Below are positions 45,064 through 53,137 of a DNA stretch of 64,000 bases, one piece after another. Both the position numbers and the translations under genes were made by a program. This DNA comes from Acinetobacter larvae (GTDB taxonomy: Bacteria; Pseudomonadota; Gammaproteobacteria; Pseudomonadales; Moraxellaceae), in NCBI RefSeq assembly GCF_001704115.1, contig NZ_CP016895.1, forward strand, positions 1,178,001 through 1,242,000. The letters run 5' to 3'. Each line of letters begins with the position of its first letter. The first letter of the stretch is position 1. A model generated the notes under the pieces. The model was not told the origin of the DNA. It saw only the letters and a list, made by a program, of their open reading frames with translations, and searched no databases.

Positions 45064-46260
45064 ATGCACGATCGGACCTTAAAGCGCTTACTCATTGTGG
45101 CGGTAGTGGTTGTGCTGGCTTGGCTTGTTGTTTTGCTCAAACCAGTATTACTTCCTTTTCTAGGCGCATTTTTAATGGCCTATTTATTTAGCCCATTGGT
45201 CAAACAATTGGCGCGTTTTCTACCGCGTTGGTTAGCGATTTCCGTGGTGTTCTTAGGCATCGCTGCTATTCTGACATTGGTGATCTGGTATATTGGTCCG
45301 ATCGTGTGGAAACAACTGATGTATGCCCGTGACAGTGTGCCGACCGTGGTACATTGGATCAACTATGAGGTTTTGCCTTGGGCATCGCATACCTTTGGTG
45401 TGGACAACATGATTATTGACCCAGATCAGGTCAGCAAAATTGTGATGGACTATGTGCAGACCAACTATAGCGTCGACAGTGTCCAAGCCATGTTGTTACA
45501 GGTATTGCAATCAGGAATTAATTTTATTCAGATTGGTGGGACGTTGGTACTGATTCCAATTATTGCCTTTTATTTCTTATTGGATTGGGAGCGTATGCTC
45601 AATCGCATGCGTGGCATGATTCCACCACGTTATCAAGCAAAAACCTTGCAAATTGTACAAGAATGCCACCAAGTGCTTGGTGCCTTTGTCAAAGGTCAGT
45701 TTTTGGTGATGGTCTTACTCGGCTGCATCTATGCTGTTGGTTTGCAGATGGTTGGTTTGGGGGTTGGTCTGATTATCGGTATGGTGGCAGGCTTAGCCAG
45801 TATCATCCCTTATTTGGGCTTTGCAGTGGGTATTTTATCTGCGGTTATTGCTTGCTTCTTCCAATTCGGTTTGGACTGGACGCATTTGGCTTTAATCGGT
45901 GTGGTATTTATGGTGGGGCAGGTGGTTGAAGGCTATGTGCTACAACCATTCTTGCTGGGTGATAAAATCGGTTTACCACCGGTAGCTGTGGTTTTTGCGG
46001 TTTTGGCAGGTGCACAACTGGCTGGCTTCGTTGGGATGTTAGTTGCATTGCCTGTTGCTGCTGTGATCGTGGTGCTATTGCGGCATATCAATGAAAGTTA
46101 TCAGCATAGCCAGTTTTATCAACCCACACCGCAGTTAAGTATTGAAAAAAGCGCTGAATCAGAGCGCGTCATCTTGGAAAGTGAGCAAGTGCACCTTGAT
46201 ATTGAGATTAAAAAACAGCAAGATACAGATAACTCATCAACTGATATCAAAGATCAGTAG
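45064..46260 (+). CDS. AI-2E family transporter (PerM/YdiK type)
   Basis: Membrane protein of 398 residues with the AI-2E exporter family layout: two N-terminal helices (about 7-30 and 55-80), a middle soluble stretch, and five or more helices from about 150 to 345. LGDKIGLPPVAVVFAVLAGAQL is the conserved C-terminal family signature. A polar tail after 350 is rich in Glu and Ser. Transport of AI-2 is not shown for most family members. The hda gene follows after 21 bases, as in many gamma-proteobacteria. Confidence 0.88.
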   Translation: MHDRTLKRLLIVAVVVVLAWLVVLLKPVLLPFLGAFLMAYLFSPLVKQLARFLPRWLAISVVFLGIAAILTLVIWYIGPIVWKQLMYARDSVPTVVHWINYEVLPWASHTFGVDNMIIDPDQVSKIVMDYVQTNYSVDSVQAMLLQVLQSGINFIQIGGTLVLIPIIAFYFLLDWERMLNRMRGMIPPRYQAKTLQIVQECHQVLGAFVKGQFLVMVLLGCIYAVGLQMVGLGVGLIIGMVAGLASIIPYLGFAVGILSAVIACFFQFGLDWTHLALIGVVFMVGQVVEGYVLQPFLLGDKIGLPPVAVVFAVLAGAQLAGFVGMLVALPVAAVIVVLLRHINESYQHSQFYQPTPQLSIEKSAESERVILESEQVHLDIEIKKQQDTDNSSTDIKDQ

Positions 46261-46281
46261 CTTATAGGATAGTACACAGCG

Positions 46282-46989
46282 ATGCGTCAATTGCAGTTGG
46301 ATATTGAACCTCATCTCGATGCCCGGATTAGTGATTTTTCTGGGCCTGGATGGGCTGCTGTCATTGATGCGGTGCGGCAGCTACATGCAGGTTTAGTCAA
46401 TCGCTTTTATGTTTATGGTGGGGCAGGGACTGGTAAAAGCCATTTATTATCGGCAATTTGCGAGTCTTATCTTGAAGTGGGTAAGTCAGCCATTAAAGTA
46501 TCTTTATTAGAATTGCTAGATGCACCGATTGAAGCCATTAGTGCCTTAGAAAGTTATGACTTGGTGGCACTGGATGATATCGAAGCAATTTGTGGTGTGC
46601 CGCATTGGCAAACCGCAGTCTTTCATTTGATTAATAACAATAATGCCGGTGGCGGGCAGTTGGTATTTTCCTCACGCTTTGCACCGAAAGAATTAAAACT
46701 CGAATTACGTGATTTAGGTTCGCGTTTAAATCAAGCGGTCAGTGTGGCTGTGCCGACGGGCGATGATTTTGCCGATCGCTATGCTTTACTGCATTCCGTG
46801 CTTATGCGTAGAGGCGTACATTTTGATCAACATATTTTTGATTATTTACTTGAGCATGGACCACATCAGACCAGTATGTTGTTGCAGTGTGTAGAGCAAT
46901 TGGAAAAGCTATTAAAAGGTGAGAAAACCAAACTCTCCAATGCCACACTGCGACAAATTTATGCATTGATTGACGAATATCAAAGCTAA
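46282..46989 (+). CDS. hda: DnaA inactivator Hda
   Basis: DnaA-related AAA+ protein (235 residues) that, bound to the sliding clamp, stimulates ATP hydrolysis by DnaA and prevents re-initiation. The clamp-binding motif is at the extreme N-terminus (RQLQLDIEP). Walker A GGAGTGKS is at about residues 46-53, Walker B LVALDDIE at about 94-101, and a sensor/arginine-finger region SSRFAPKELKLELRDLGSRL follows. It probably shares a transcript with the AI-2E permease gene. An A-rich tandem repeat follows. Confidence 0.92.
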   Translation: MRQLQLDIEPHLDARISDFSGPGWAAVIDAVRQLHAGLVNRFYVYGGAGTGKSHLLSAICESYLEVGKSAIKVSLLELLDAPIEAISALESYDLVALDDIEAICGVPHWQTAVFHLINNNNAGGGQLVFSSRFAPKELKLELRDLGSRLNQAVSVAVPTGDDFADRYALLHSVLMRRGVHFDQHIFDYLLEHGPHQTSMLLQCVEQLEKLLKGEKTKLSNATLRQIYALIDEYQS

Positions 46990-47023
46990 AACCAATCACA
47001 ATGTATTTAGACTCATCCGAATG

Positions 47024-47087
47024 AGTTAAAAGAATAAGTTAAAACCAACCAGAAATAAGTTAAAACTACCCAGAATAAGTTAAAGCG
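47024..47087 (+). repeat. 20-21-bp tandem repeat after hda
   Basis: Units beginning agttaaaa at 47024, 47037, 47058 and 47078; the second and third (21 and 20 bp) share agttaaaac.acc.agaata. The hda stop context (agctaaaaccaatcac, 46984 on) resembles the unit (agttaaaaccaaccag). The remaining bases up to 47266 show nothing clear beyond an AT-rich promoter-like stretch. Confidence 0.75.
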
Positions 47088-47266
47088 ATCTCACAGGACA
47101 GTATTCTGCTGCAACAATATGATGTTGTCATGTGGTCCCTATCTGGTGGGTATCGCTGTATCTAAGTTATATAAGTATTGTATTGAGTTTTCTAACATTA
47201 TTCTGATCAATCTAGTCTTTTGCTATAGTATGATTATTTTGATTGTTATGCACTGCATAGAGGCTT

Positions 47267-48049
47267 ATGACACAATCTTCGCGCCAACTTCCAGCATTGA
47301 CTGAGATTGACTTAGATCCACAACGGTTGCTGTATTTACAGCGTGAACAGCTATTGCCTTTACGGGATGCCCCGATTCAACTGAACTATTATGCTGACGC
47401 AGTGGTTCAGGCACAAAGTGCGCAACTGATTGTCATTGATGCTGAATTGACACAGCAATTGAGTCAGACTATTGCGCAACTATTAAAGCATTTGCAGCAG
47501 GCTACAACACAGCTAAAAACTCGCCGTTTCAATGCTTTGCAACGCTGGTTAGGGCTTGATATTGAATCAGATGTGACGAAGATAAAATATCTAGATCGAC
47601 TGGATGCTTATGTCGATCAAGCCAATCATTTAAGTCAAAAACTAAAATTACAGTTGGCACAGTCCAGTCAGCGTCGACAACACTATGTACAGCTACGCCG
47701 TGAGATGGCACATGCGATTGTGGCTGCACAACAATTTTTACAGCAATATCCTTTATTTCAAGCCAATGATAATAATTTCGATAGCTTTGAGCAGCGTCTA
47801 AGTAAAAAGATTGAAACTTTACAGCGTTTACAACACAATCATGATTTAGCTTATGCACAAATGCAGCTCAATGAGCAGTTAGCGTTACAGTTGCTCGATC
47901 GTTTCAAAGAAGCACAACAGGTATTATTACCTGCATGGCAACAGCAGCTGCGACAAAATCAAGACCGTGCCAATATTCGTGATATTCAGCAATTACAAGG
48001 TGATCGGGACAAACTCATCAACAGCCTCATTCATACTTTAAAGCAATAG
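47267..48049 (+). CDS. coiled-coil protein of TelA operon
   Basis: Not recognised as a named family. A 260-residue soluble protein, almost all helical and very rich in Gln and Leu, with long heptad-like stretches at about 55-90, 110-150 and 175-225. No signal peptide or membrane span. AGAGG stands before the ATG. It is separated from the TelA-family gene by nine bases and is surely in its operon, so it probably works with TelA. It could be a distant relative of the XpaC-like partners seen beside TelA elsewhere, but lacks their membrane helices. Confidence 0.8.
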   Translation: MTQSSRQLPALTEIDLDPQRLLYLQREQLLPLRDAPIQLNYYADAVVQAQSAQLIVIDAELTQQLSQTIAQLLKHLQQATTQLKTRRFNALQRWLGLDIESDVTKIKYLDRLDAYVDQANHLSQKLKLQLAQSSQRRQHYVQLRREMAHAIVAAQQFLQQYPLFQANDNNFDSFEQRLSKKIETLQRLQHNHDLAYAQMQLNEQLALQLLDRFKEAQQVLLPAWQQQLRQNQDRANIRDIQQLQGDRDKLINSLIHTLKQ

Positions 48050-48058
48050 GGTACATCA

Positions 48059-49195
48059 ATGCATTCAGATCAAAAGCCTTTAGACCTAGACCATAACGAT
48101 ACGCACCATGATTTAAGCCCACAACAACGTTATGAACAACTTAATTTAGTCGAAATGGGATTGAACCCAGAAGATTTCTCGGCAGTACAAACGGCTCAAC
48201 AGGAGTTAAGCCAATTAAGCCAGCATAGTGTGGCTGAATATGGTAAAGACATTGCCAATAAAACAGCAAGTTATACCGATGAATTGCTCAATGCAGTGAA
48301 AAATAAATCCTTAGATGAGACTGGGCAAAAACTGAATGAAGTATTGCAGGTTGCACAGCAGCTCAATCACAATACCTTGCTGAATGCCAATAAGAACCAA
48401 GGCTTTATTGGTAGTATTTTAAATAAGTTTCGCAATGCCAAACAAAATTTTGAACAACAATTTGACAGTACCCGTCAGCATATCGAACGTTTGGTACAAG
48501 AGATTGAGCAAACCCAAGGTGGCTTAAAAGCACGCGTTGAAACATTAGGACAGATGTTTCATGGGGTGCAAGATGAATATAAGCAACTGGGCGTTTATGT
48601 TGCTGCTGGGCGTTTGAAATTACAGGATATTCAAACCGAACTGACCGCGTTATCACAACATGATGCAGCACAAGATCCGCAGCGGACACAGCAAATTTAT
48701 GACTTAAATCATTTGGCCAACAATCTCGAAAAAAGAATCAGTGATTTACAGGTTTTACAGCAATCAGCGATGCAGACTTTGCCGATGATTCGGATTATTC
48801 AGTCCAATAACTTGATGCTCATCGATAAGTTTTATGCGATTAAAAATATCACCTTACCGGCTTGGAAAAATCAGATTAGTCTGGCGATTTCACTACAAGA
48901 ACAGCAAAATAGCGTGCAATTAGCCAATAAAATTGATGATGCAACCAATGCGCTATTACGCAGTAATGCCGATCTATTACATAAAAACTCAGTCGATACC
49001 GCCAAAGCCAATCAGCGTGCGGTCATTGATATCGAAACCTTGGAGCATGTACAAAATAGCCTGATCAATACCGTACAAGATGTGATTCAGATTCAAAAAG
49101 AAGGCATGCAAAAACGCGATGAAGCTGCACAACGTATACGAAGCTTGCAACAAGATTTACAACAACTGGTGCATCAGCAAGTACCACGCCAATAA
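48059..49195 (+). CDS. TelA/KlaA family protein (toxic anion resistance)
   Basis: Member of the TelA toxic-anion-resistance family (378 residues), a mostly helical soluble protein. Family-like stretches include FIGSILNKFRNAKQNFEQQFDS (about 119-140), TLPMIRIIQSNNLMLIDKF with ITLPAWKNQISLAI (about 240-280) and the terminal coiled region. Some members affect tellurite or bacteriocin resistance; the molecular action is unknown. It is the middle gene of three (coiled-coil protein, TelA, membrane protein). Confidence 0.85.
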   Translation: MHSDQKPLDLDHNDTHHDLSPQQRYEQLNLVEMGLNPEDFSAVQTAQQELSQLSQHSVAEYGKDIANKTASYTDELLNAVKNKSLDETGQKLNEVLQVAQQLNHNTLLNANKNQGFIGSILNKFRNAKQNFEQQFDSTRQHIERLVQEIEQTQGGLKARVETLGQMFHGVQDEYKQLGVYVAAGRLKLQDIQTELTALSQHDAAQDPQRTQQIYDLNHLANNLEKRISDLQVLQQSAMQTLPMIRIIQSNNLMLIDKFYAIKNITLPAWKNQISLAISLQEQQNSVQLANKIDDATNALLRSNADLLHKNSVDTAKANQRAVIDIETLEHVQNSLINTVQDVIQIQKEGMQKRDEAAQRIRSLQQDLQQLVHQQVPRQ

Positions 49196-49268
49196 AACGG
49201 CATCACCCAGCAAGCTAGGGGATGTCTATGTGCTTTGAGCGAACGCGAATCATGAGGTTTCTAGAGTT

Positions 49269-50159
49269 ATGCAACAATTATCGCCGAGTTTACAAACCCA
49301 ACTACTGGCTTTAAAGCACAGACAACGCCGTGTTCGATTTTGGGCTGTATTTGCTGTGTTGCTGGCATGTTTGATGTTGGCATTGTTTTTGGTGCGTCAG
49401 CAACTAGCCTATGCATTGGTTGGTTTGGGCTTAGATATCGAATATTTACATCTTCCAGTCAGTCTGGCCTTAAACATTTCTGCCACAGATCAAGTCGATG
49501 GTTATTTGGATCGTGCTTTGAGTTGGGTGGGGTGGTTCTTGCTCAAAATTCCAGTCTCTATGATTGCGGCATTTGTGTTTATTCGCGTGCTACGTCTGTT
49601 TAAAGCGGCGCGCCAACGCATGCAATCAAAAGTATTGACCTTTGTGGCATGGTTGATTGGTTTTATCTTGGCGTGGAGCGTTTTGAGTTATGTACAATAT
49701 GCCAAACAAGCGCCAGTGGCTTATGCGGGTTTGATTCAATACAAACAGAATATTCAGCAAAGCCCTATTGCTAATTATTTGAAACAATCGCAGCAAAGTG
49801 ACTTTGTACAATCTTACGTCTTGGCACAAACAGCATTATTGCATCGCCCCATCGATCGCACGGCGGCAGATTTTTATTTACAACGCATACTGCCCATTGC
49901 GGACGCAGAGCGGATAAGTCACTATGGTTTGCAAGAAGAGCAATTGTGGACGATGCAGCAGCAAGTCTATGCTAAAAATATTTTACCCAATAGCCCAGCA
50001 TTACAAAGCAAAATCAATCGTGCTACACAGTATAGTGCTCTGATGTATTGGTTGAGTCTAATCACATTCGGGGGAGCATCCTTTGTGGCGCTCTGCTGTG
50101 CAGGGTTGGCACGTCATTTACAACAACGTTTAGTCCGTATTCAACAGGCATTGGACTAA
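49269..50159 (+). CDS. uncharacterised integral membrane protein of TelA operon
   Basis: A 296-residue membrane protein without recognised domain. Hydrophobic spans lie at about 22-42, 76-103, 120-142 and 255-280. The stretch from about 143 to 250 is a helical soluble domain that would lie between the last two spans. The N-terminus is basic. It follows the TelA gene by 73 bases on the same strand, and a terminator closes the unit. Possibly the membrane partner of the other two proteins; that is inference from position. Confidence 0.78.
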   Translation: MQQLSPSLQTQLLALKHRQRRVRFWAVFAVLLACLMLALFLVRQQLAYALVGLGLDIEYLHLPVSLALNISATDQVDGYLDRALSWVGWFLLKIPVSMIAAFVFIRVLRLFKAARQRMQSKVLTFVAWLIGFILAWSVLSYVQYAKQAPVAYAGLIQYKQNIQQSPIANYLKQSQQSDFVQSYVLAQTALLHRPIDRTAADFYLQRILPIADAERISHYGLQEEQLWTMQQQVYAKNILPNSPALQSKINRATQYSALMYWLSLITFGGASFVALCCAGLARHLQQRLVRIQQALD

Positions 50160-50192
50160 AACGAGTCTCTCTACCAGATAAAAGCACATAAA

Positions 50193-50220
50193 AAACCGAG
50201 CCAATGCACGGGCTCGGTTT
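50193..50220. terminator. bidirectional terminator between TelA operon and fpr
   Basis: 10-bp stem aaaccgagcc / ggctcggttt with an eight-base loop. A- and T-runs flank it, with the better U-tract on the minus (fpr) side. Confidence 0.85.
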
Positions 50221-50255
50221 TGGTCATCTCGCTATGCCTGAGCACTCAGAATAGC

Positions 50256-51035
50256 TTATTTTTCGACGAATGCACGTTCGATCACATAGTCACCCAATTG
50301 CCCCATACGTGGTGATTCTTTTAGACCGTGTTGATCAAGTAATGCAGCAACGTCAGTCAAGAAATGGGGGCTACCACATAGCATGGCGCGGTCAGTTTCT
50401 GGATTAAAACGTTCTAAGCCAATTTTTTCGAAGAGTTCACCCGATTCAATGGCATGGGTTACACGACCGCGGGTATGGAATTCTTCACGGGTCACGGTTG
50501 GGTAATAAACCAATTTTTCTTGAATCCCCAATTCTTGGAAGAATTCATGGTTAGGGAGCTCGTTTAAGATCAAATCTTGATAAGCCAACTCAGAAACAAA
50601 GCGTGTACCGTGTACCACGATTACTTTTTCAAATTGTTGATATGTTTCTGGGTCACGAATCACGGATAAAAAGGGTGCAAGACCGGTACCTGAAGAGAGT
50701 AAATAAAGATTTTTACCAGGATTTAAATCATCTAGTACCAAAGTCCCTGTTGGTTTTTTAGAAACTAAGAGTTCGTCGCCAACTTTAACTTTTTGTAAAA
50801 TAGACGTGAGTGGACCATCTGGTACTTTAATAGAGAAAAACTCGAGTTCTTCTTCGTAGTTCGCGCTGGCAATAGAATAGGCGCGCATCAGTGGCTTACC
50901 ATTGACTTCTAATCCAATCATCACAAATTGACCATTCTTGAAACGCAATGCGGTATCACGAGTGGTTTTAAAACTGAATAATGTGTCATTCCAGTGATGC
51001 ACGTGAGTAATCTTTTCGACGTTAAAAGCAGCCAT
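50256..51035 (-). CDS. fpr: ferredoxin/flavodoxin-NADP+ reductase
   Basis: FAD enzyme (259 residues) passing electrons between NADPH and ferredoxin or flavodoxin. FAD motif RAYSIASANYEEE (about 51-63), NADP-binding SSGTGLAPFLSVI (about 111-123), and the late CGSPHFLTDVAALL segment. The C-terminus ends VEK, as in bacterial subclass I reductases. ATG 51035 matches family N-termini; an ATG seven codons earlier is less likely. Divergent from trmO. Confidence 0.93.
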   Translation of the reverse strand: MAAFNVEKITHVHHWNDTLFSFKTTRDTALRFKNGQFVMIGLEVNGKPLMRAYSIASANYEEELEFFSIKVPDGPLTSILQKVKVGDELLVSKKPTGTLVLDDLNPGKNLYLLSSGTGLAPFLSVIRDPETYQQFEKVIVVHGTRFVSELAYQDLILNELPNHEFFQELGIQEKLVYYPTVTREEFHTRGRVTHAIESGELFEKIGLERFNPETDRAMLCGSPHFLTDVAALLDQHGLKESPRMGQLGDYVIERAFVEK

Positions 51036-51132
51036 TAAAAGTCTCAATAATTTCAAATATAAACAGTTGGCTATTCTAAACTAAAATCATTCTCGATAAA
51101 CTGAATATATTTAATTGAGCTTATTAGAAAAA

Positions 51133-51858
51133 ATGATGATGAAACAGATTTCAATGCCGGTGATTGCGTATATGCACAGCCCTTATCGTGAGAAATTCGG
51201 CATTCCACGGCAGCCTAATCTGGTTGATGTACAATCTTATGTGGAATTATGTCCACCGTACAACGATTTGCAAGCATTTGCAGGCATAGAGCAATTTAGT
51301 CATTTATGGTTGCTGTGGCAATTTCATGACAATAAGTCTGTGACAGCAACTGATACTTTTCGTGCCCAAGTGCGCCCACCGCGTTTGGGGGGAAATCAAA
51401 AAATAGGTGTATTTGCTTCACGCAGCATGTATCGACCTGCGGCAATTGGCTTGTCGGTGGTGAGATTTGAAAAAATAGTCAAACAAGGTAGTGCGTTACG
51501 GGTCTATGTCCGTGGCAGTGATTTACTGGATGGTACACCGATACTGGATATTAAACCTTATATTCAGTATTCAGATGCTATTCTCGATGCACAGAGTGGC
51601 TATGCACAACAGCAACCGATGGTAAAGAAGGTGTGTTGGCAAATGCCAGCACAGCAACAATGCCAACAGTTATTGGCAGCACAATGTATTGATCCACAGC
51701 ATATTCAAGAGTTACAGCAAGTATTGGCATTAGATCCGCGTCCTGCGTATCAACAAGATGCACAGCGCGTTTATGGTCTTAGTTTTGCCAATTTCAATGT
51801 CAAATTTACGGTGAGTACCGATCAGGTTCAGATTGAGCATTTGAGTTTATTGGATTGA
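51133..51858 (+). CDS. trmO: tRNA (N6-threonylcarbamoyl-A37) methyltransferase TrmO
   Basis: TsaA/TrmO family protein (about 241 residues) that uses SAM to methylate t6A37 of certain tRNAs. The SAM-binding beta-barrel signatures are LCPPYNDLQAFAGIEQFSHLWLLWQFH, VRPPRLGGNQKIGVFASRSMYRPAAIGLSVV and the late DPRPAYQQD. Three consecutive ATG codons (51133, 51136, 51139) follow a TTG at 51115, and none has a clear ribosome binding site, so the exact start is uncertain. Confidence 0.88.
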   Translation: MMMKQISMPVIAYMHSPYREKFGIPRQPNLVDVQSYVELCPPYNDLQAFAGIEQFSHLWLLWQFHDNKSVTATDTFRAQVRPPRLGGNQKIGVFASRSMYRPAAIGLSVVRFEKIVKQGSALRVYVRGSDLLDGTPILDIKPYIQYSDAILDAQSGYAQQQPMVKKVCWQMPAQQQCQQLLAAQCIDPQHIQELQQVLALDPRPAYQQDAQRVYGLSFANFNVKFTVSTDQVQIEHLSLLD

Positions 51859-51950
51859 AGCTTAAAAATTTAGTCTGTCATCTTAAGATTCAGCTCATGT
51901 TGTTGCGCTTTAATGTATTTGTTAACCAATATTGAAATGAGGAACAGAAC

Positions 51951-52406
51951 ATGCCTAGCTTGAAAAAAACAACCTTGAAAAAAACAACCTTGAAAAAAAC
52001 GCTCTTGACACTGAGTGCTATAACTGTGGTGGGCGCAATCGCAATGCAGAGTATGGCTGCCAATCAACATACAGTAAATTCGAATGCTGTAGCCGCAGCA
52101 CAAGCACAACAACACGCAGTCAATCAAGATGCCATTGCTGCGATGACACTGAGTACGGTGCAACAAGCATTAAATTATGCGGATGATCGTAAAGTAAAAT
52201 TGCGCGGTTATGTGGTCAAAGCCATCGGTGATGAAAAATATCAATTCCGTGACCAAACAGGCACCATCACTGTCGATATCGATGATGAACTGTGGCAAGG
52301 TCGCGCGATTTCAGCCAATACCCCAATTACCATCTGGGGAGAGGTCGATATTGACTATAAGCCGATGAAACGTGTAGAAATTGATGTAGATGGTGTGCAG
52401 TTTTAA
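51951..52406 (+). CDS. YgiW/YdeI-type periplasmic OB-fold protein
   Basis: Secreted protein of 151 residues. A signal peptide is expected: a very basic start made of three 5-residue repeats (LKKTT, LKKTT, LKKTL), a hydrophobic core, and cleavage near QSMAAN. The rest is a bacterial OB-fold (BOF) domain: STVQQALNYADDRKVKLRGYVVK, YQFRDQTGTITVDIDDELW, ITIWGEVDIDYKPMKRVEIDV. Family members (YgiW/VisP, YdeI) support envelope stress tolerance. It sits 59 bases ahead of a QseBC-like two-component system; in E. coli ygiW neighbours qseBC too. Confidence 0.88.
   Translation: MPSLKKTTLKKTTLKKTLLTLSAITVVGAIAMQSMAANQHTVNSNAVAAAQAQQHAVNQDAIAAMTLSTVQQALNYADDRKVKLRGYVVKAIGDEKYQFRDQTGTITVDIDDELWQGRAISANTPITIWGEVDIDYKPMKRVEIDVDGVQF
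51960..52004 (+). repeat. 15-bp tandem repeat inside the YgiW-type signal sequence
   Basis: ttgaaaaaaacaacc at 51960 and 51975, and ttgaaaaaaacgctc at 51990. In frame, each adds LKKT plus one residue. The runs of A make it prone to length change. Confidence 0.95.
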
Positions 52407-52465
52407 ACGGATGGTATAGCTGTGATCATTCGGTCAGTTTATTGAGCAGAGAGGGATGTAATAAG

Positions 52466-53128
52466 ATGCGGATATTACTGGCCGAAGATGACCATTCACA
52501 AGCTGATAGCATTAAGAACTGGTTAGAAATGGATGGTTATCAGGTCGATTGGGTCGAGCGTGGTGATCATGCATTGTGGGCGATTGCTGAGCATCATTAT
52601 GATTGTCTATTGCTCGATCGTGGTTTGCCCAAAGCAACGGGGGATGAGATCTTGCAGCAGGTGCGGCAGAAACATCCAGATATCGCGATTATTTTTATTA
52701 GCGCGCAAGATAGCATTCAACAACGTGTACAGGGCTTGGATTTAGGTGCCAATGATTATCTGGTGAAACCCTTTAGCTTGGAAGAGCTTTCAGCGCGCAT
52801 TCGCAGCCAACTGCGTTTACGCCACGCACAATCTACCCAACAGCTACAATGTGGTGATTTGCGTTTAGATCCAGAGGCTAAAACCGTGTACCGTGCGGAA
52901 CAACTGCTCAATCTGACCAGTCGTGAGTTTCAGATTTTATATAAATTGATGCAGAGACCGACGCATATTTTTACCCGAGAACAATTGGAAAGTAGCTTAT
53001 ATGCTTGGGGTGAAGAAATCGAAAGTAATGCCATTGAAGTCTTTATTTATCAACTCCGTAAAAAAATAGGCAGTCAACGCATACAGACGATTCGTGGTTT
53101 GGGCTACCGCATGCAGCAAAGTGTATAA
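52466..53128 (+). CDS. OmpR-type response regulator, QseB/PmrA-like
   Basis: Response regulator of 220 residues: receiver domain with AEDDH acidic pocket, phospho-acceptor Asp51 in LLLDRGLP and Lys in LVKPFS, then a winged-helix DNA-binding domain (about 125-218, LTSREFQILYKLM, IRGLGYRM). The ATG at 52466 directly begins the receiver domain and follows AGAGGG; an earlier in-frame start would add eight residues. The histidine kinase gene follows after nine bases. Confidence 0.92.
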   Translation: MRILLAEDDHSQADSIKNWLEMDGYQVDWVERGDHALWAIAEHHYDCLLLDRGLPKATGDEILQQVRQKHPDIAIIFISAQDSIQQRVQGLDLGANDYLVKPFSLEELSARIRSQLRLRHAQSTQQLQCGDLRLDPEAKTVYRAEQLLNLTSREFQILYKLMQRPTHIFTREQLESSLYAWGEEIESNAIEVFIYQLRKKIGSQRIQTIRGLGYRMQQSV

Positions 53129-53137
53129 CCCAATCGA

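Noticed and set aside
51083..51101. Possible Fur site between fpr and trmO (around aatcattctcgat)
   Set aside because: Only one half resembles the consensus; not enough to list as a feature.
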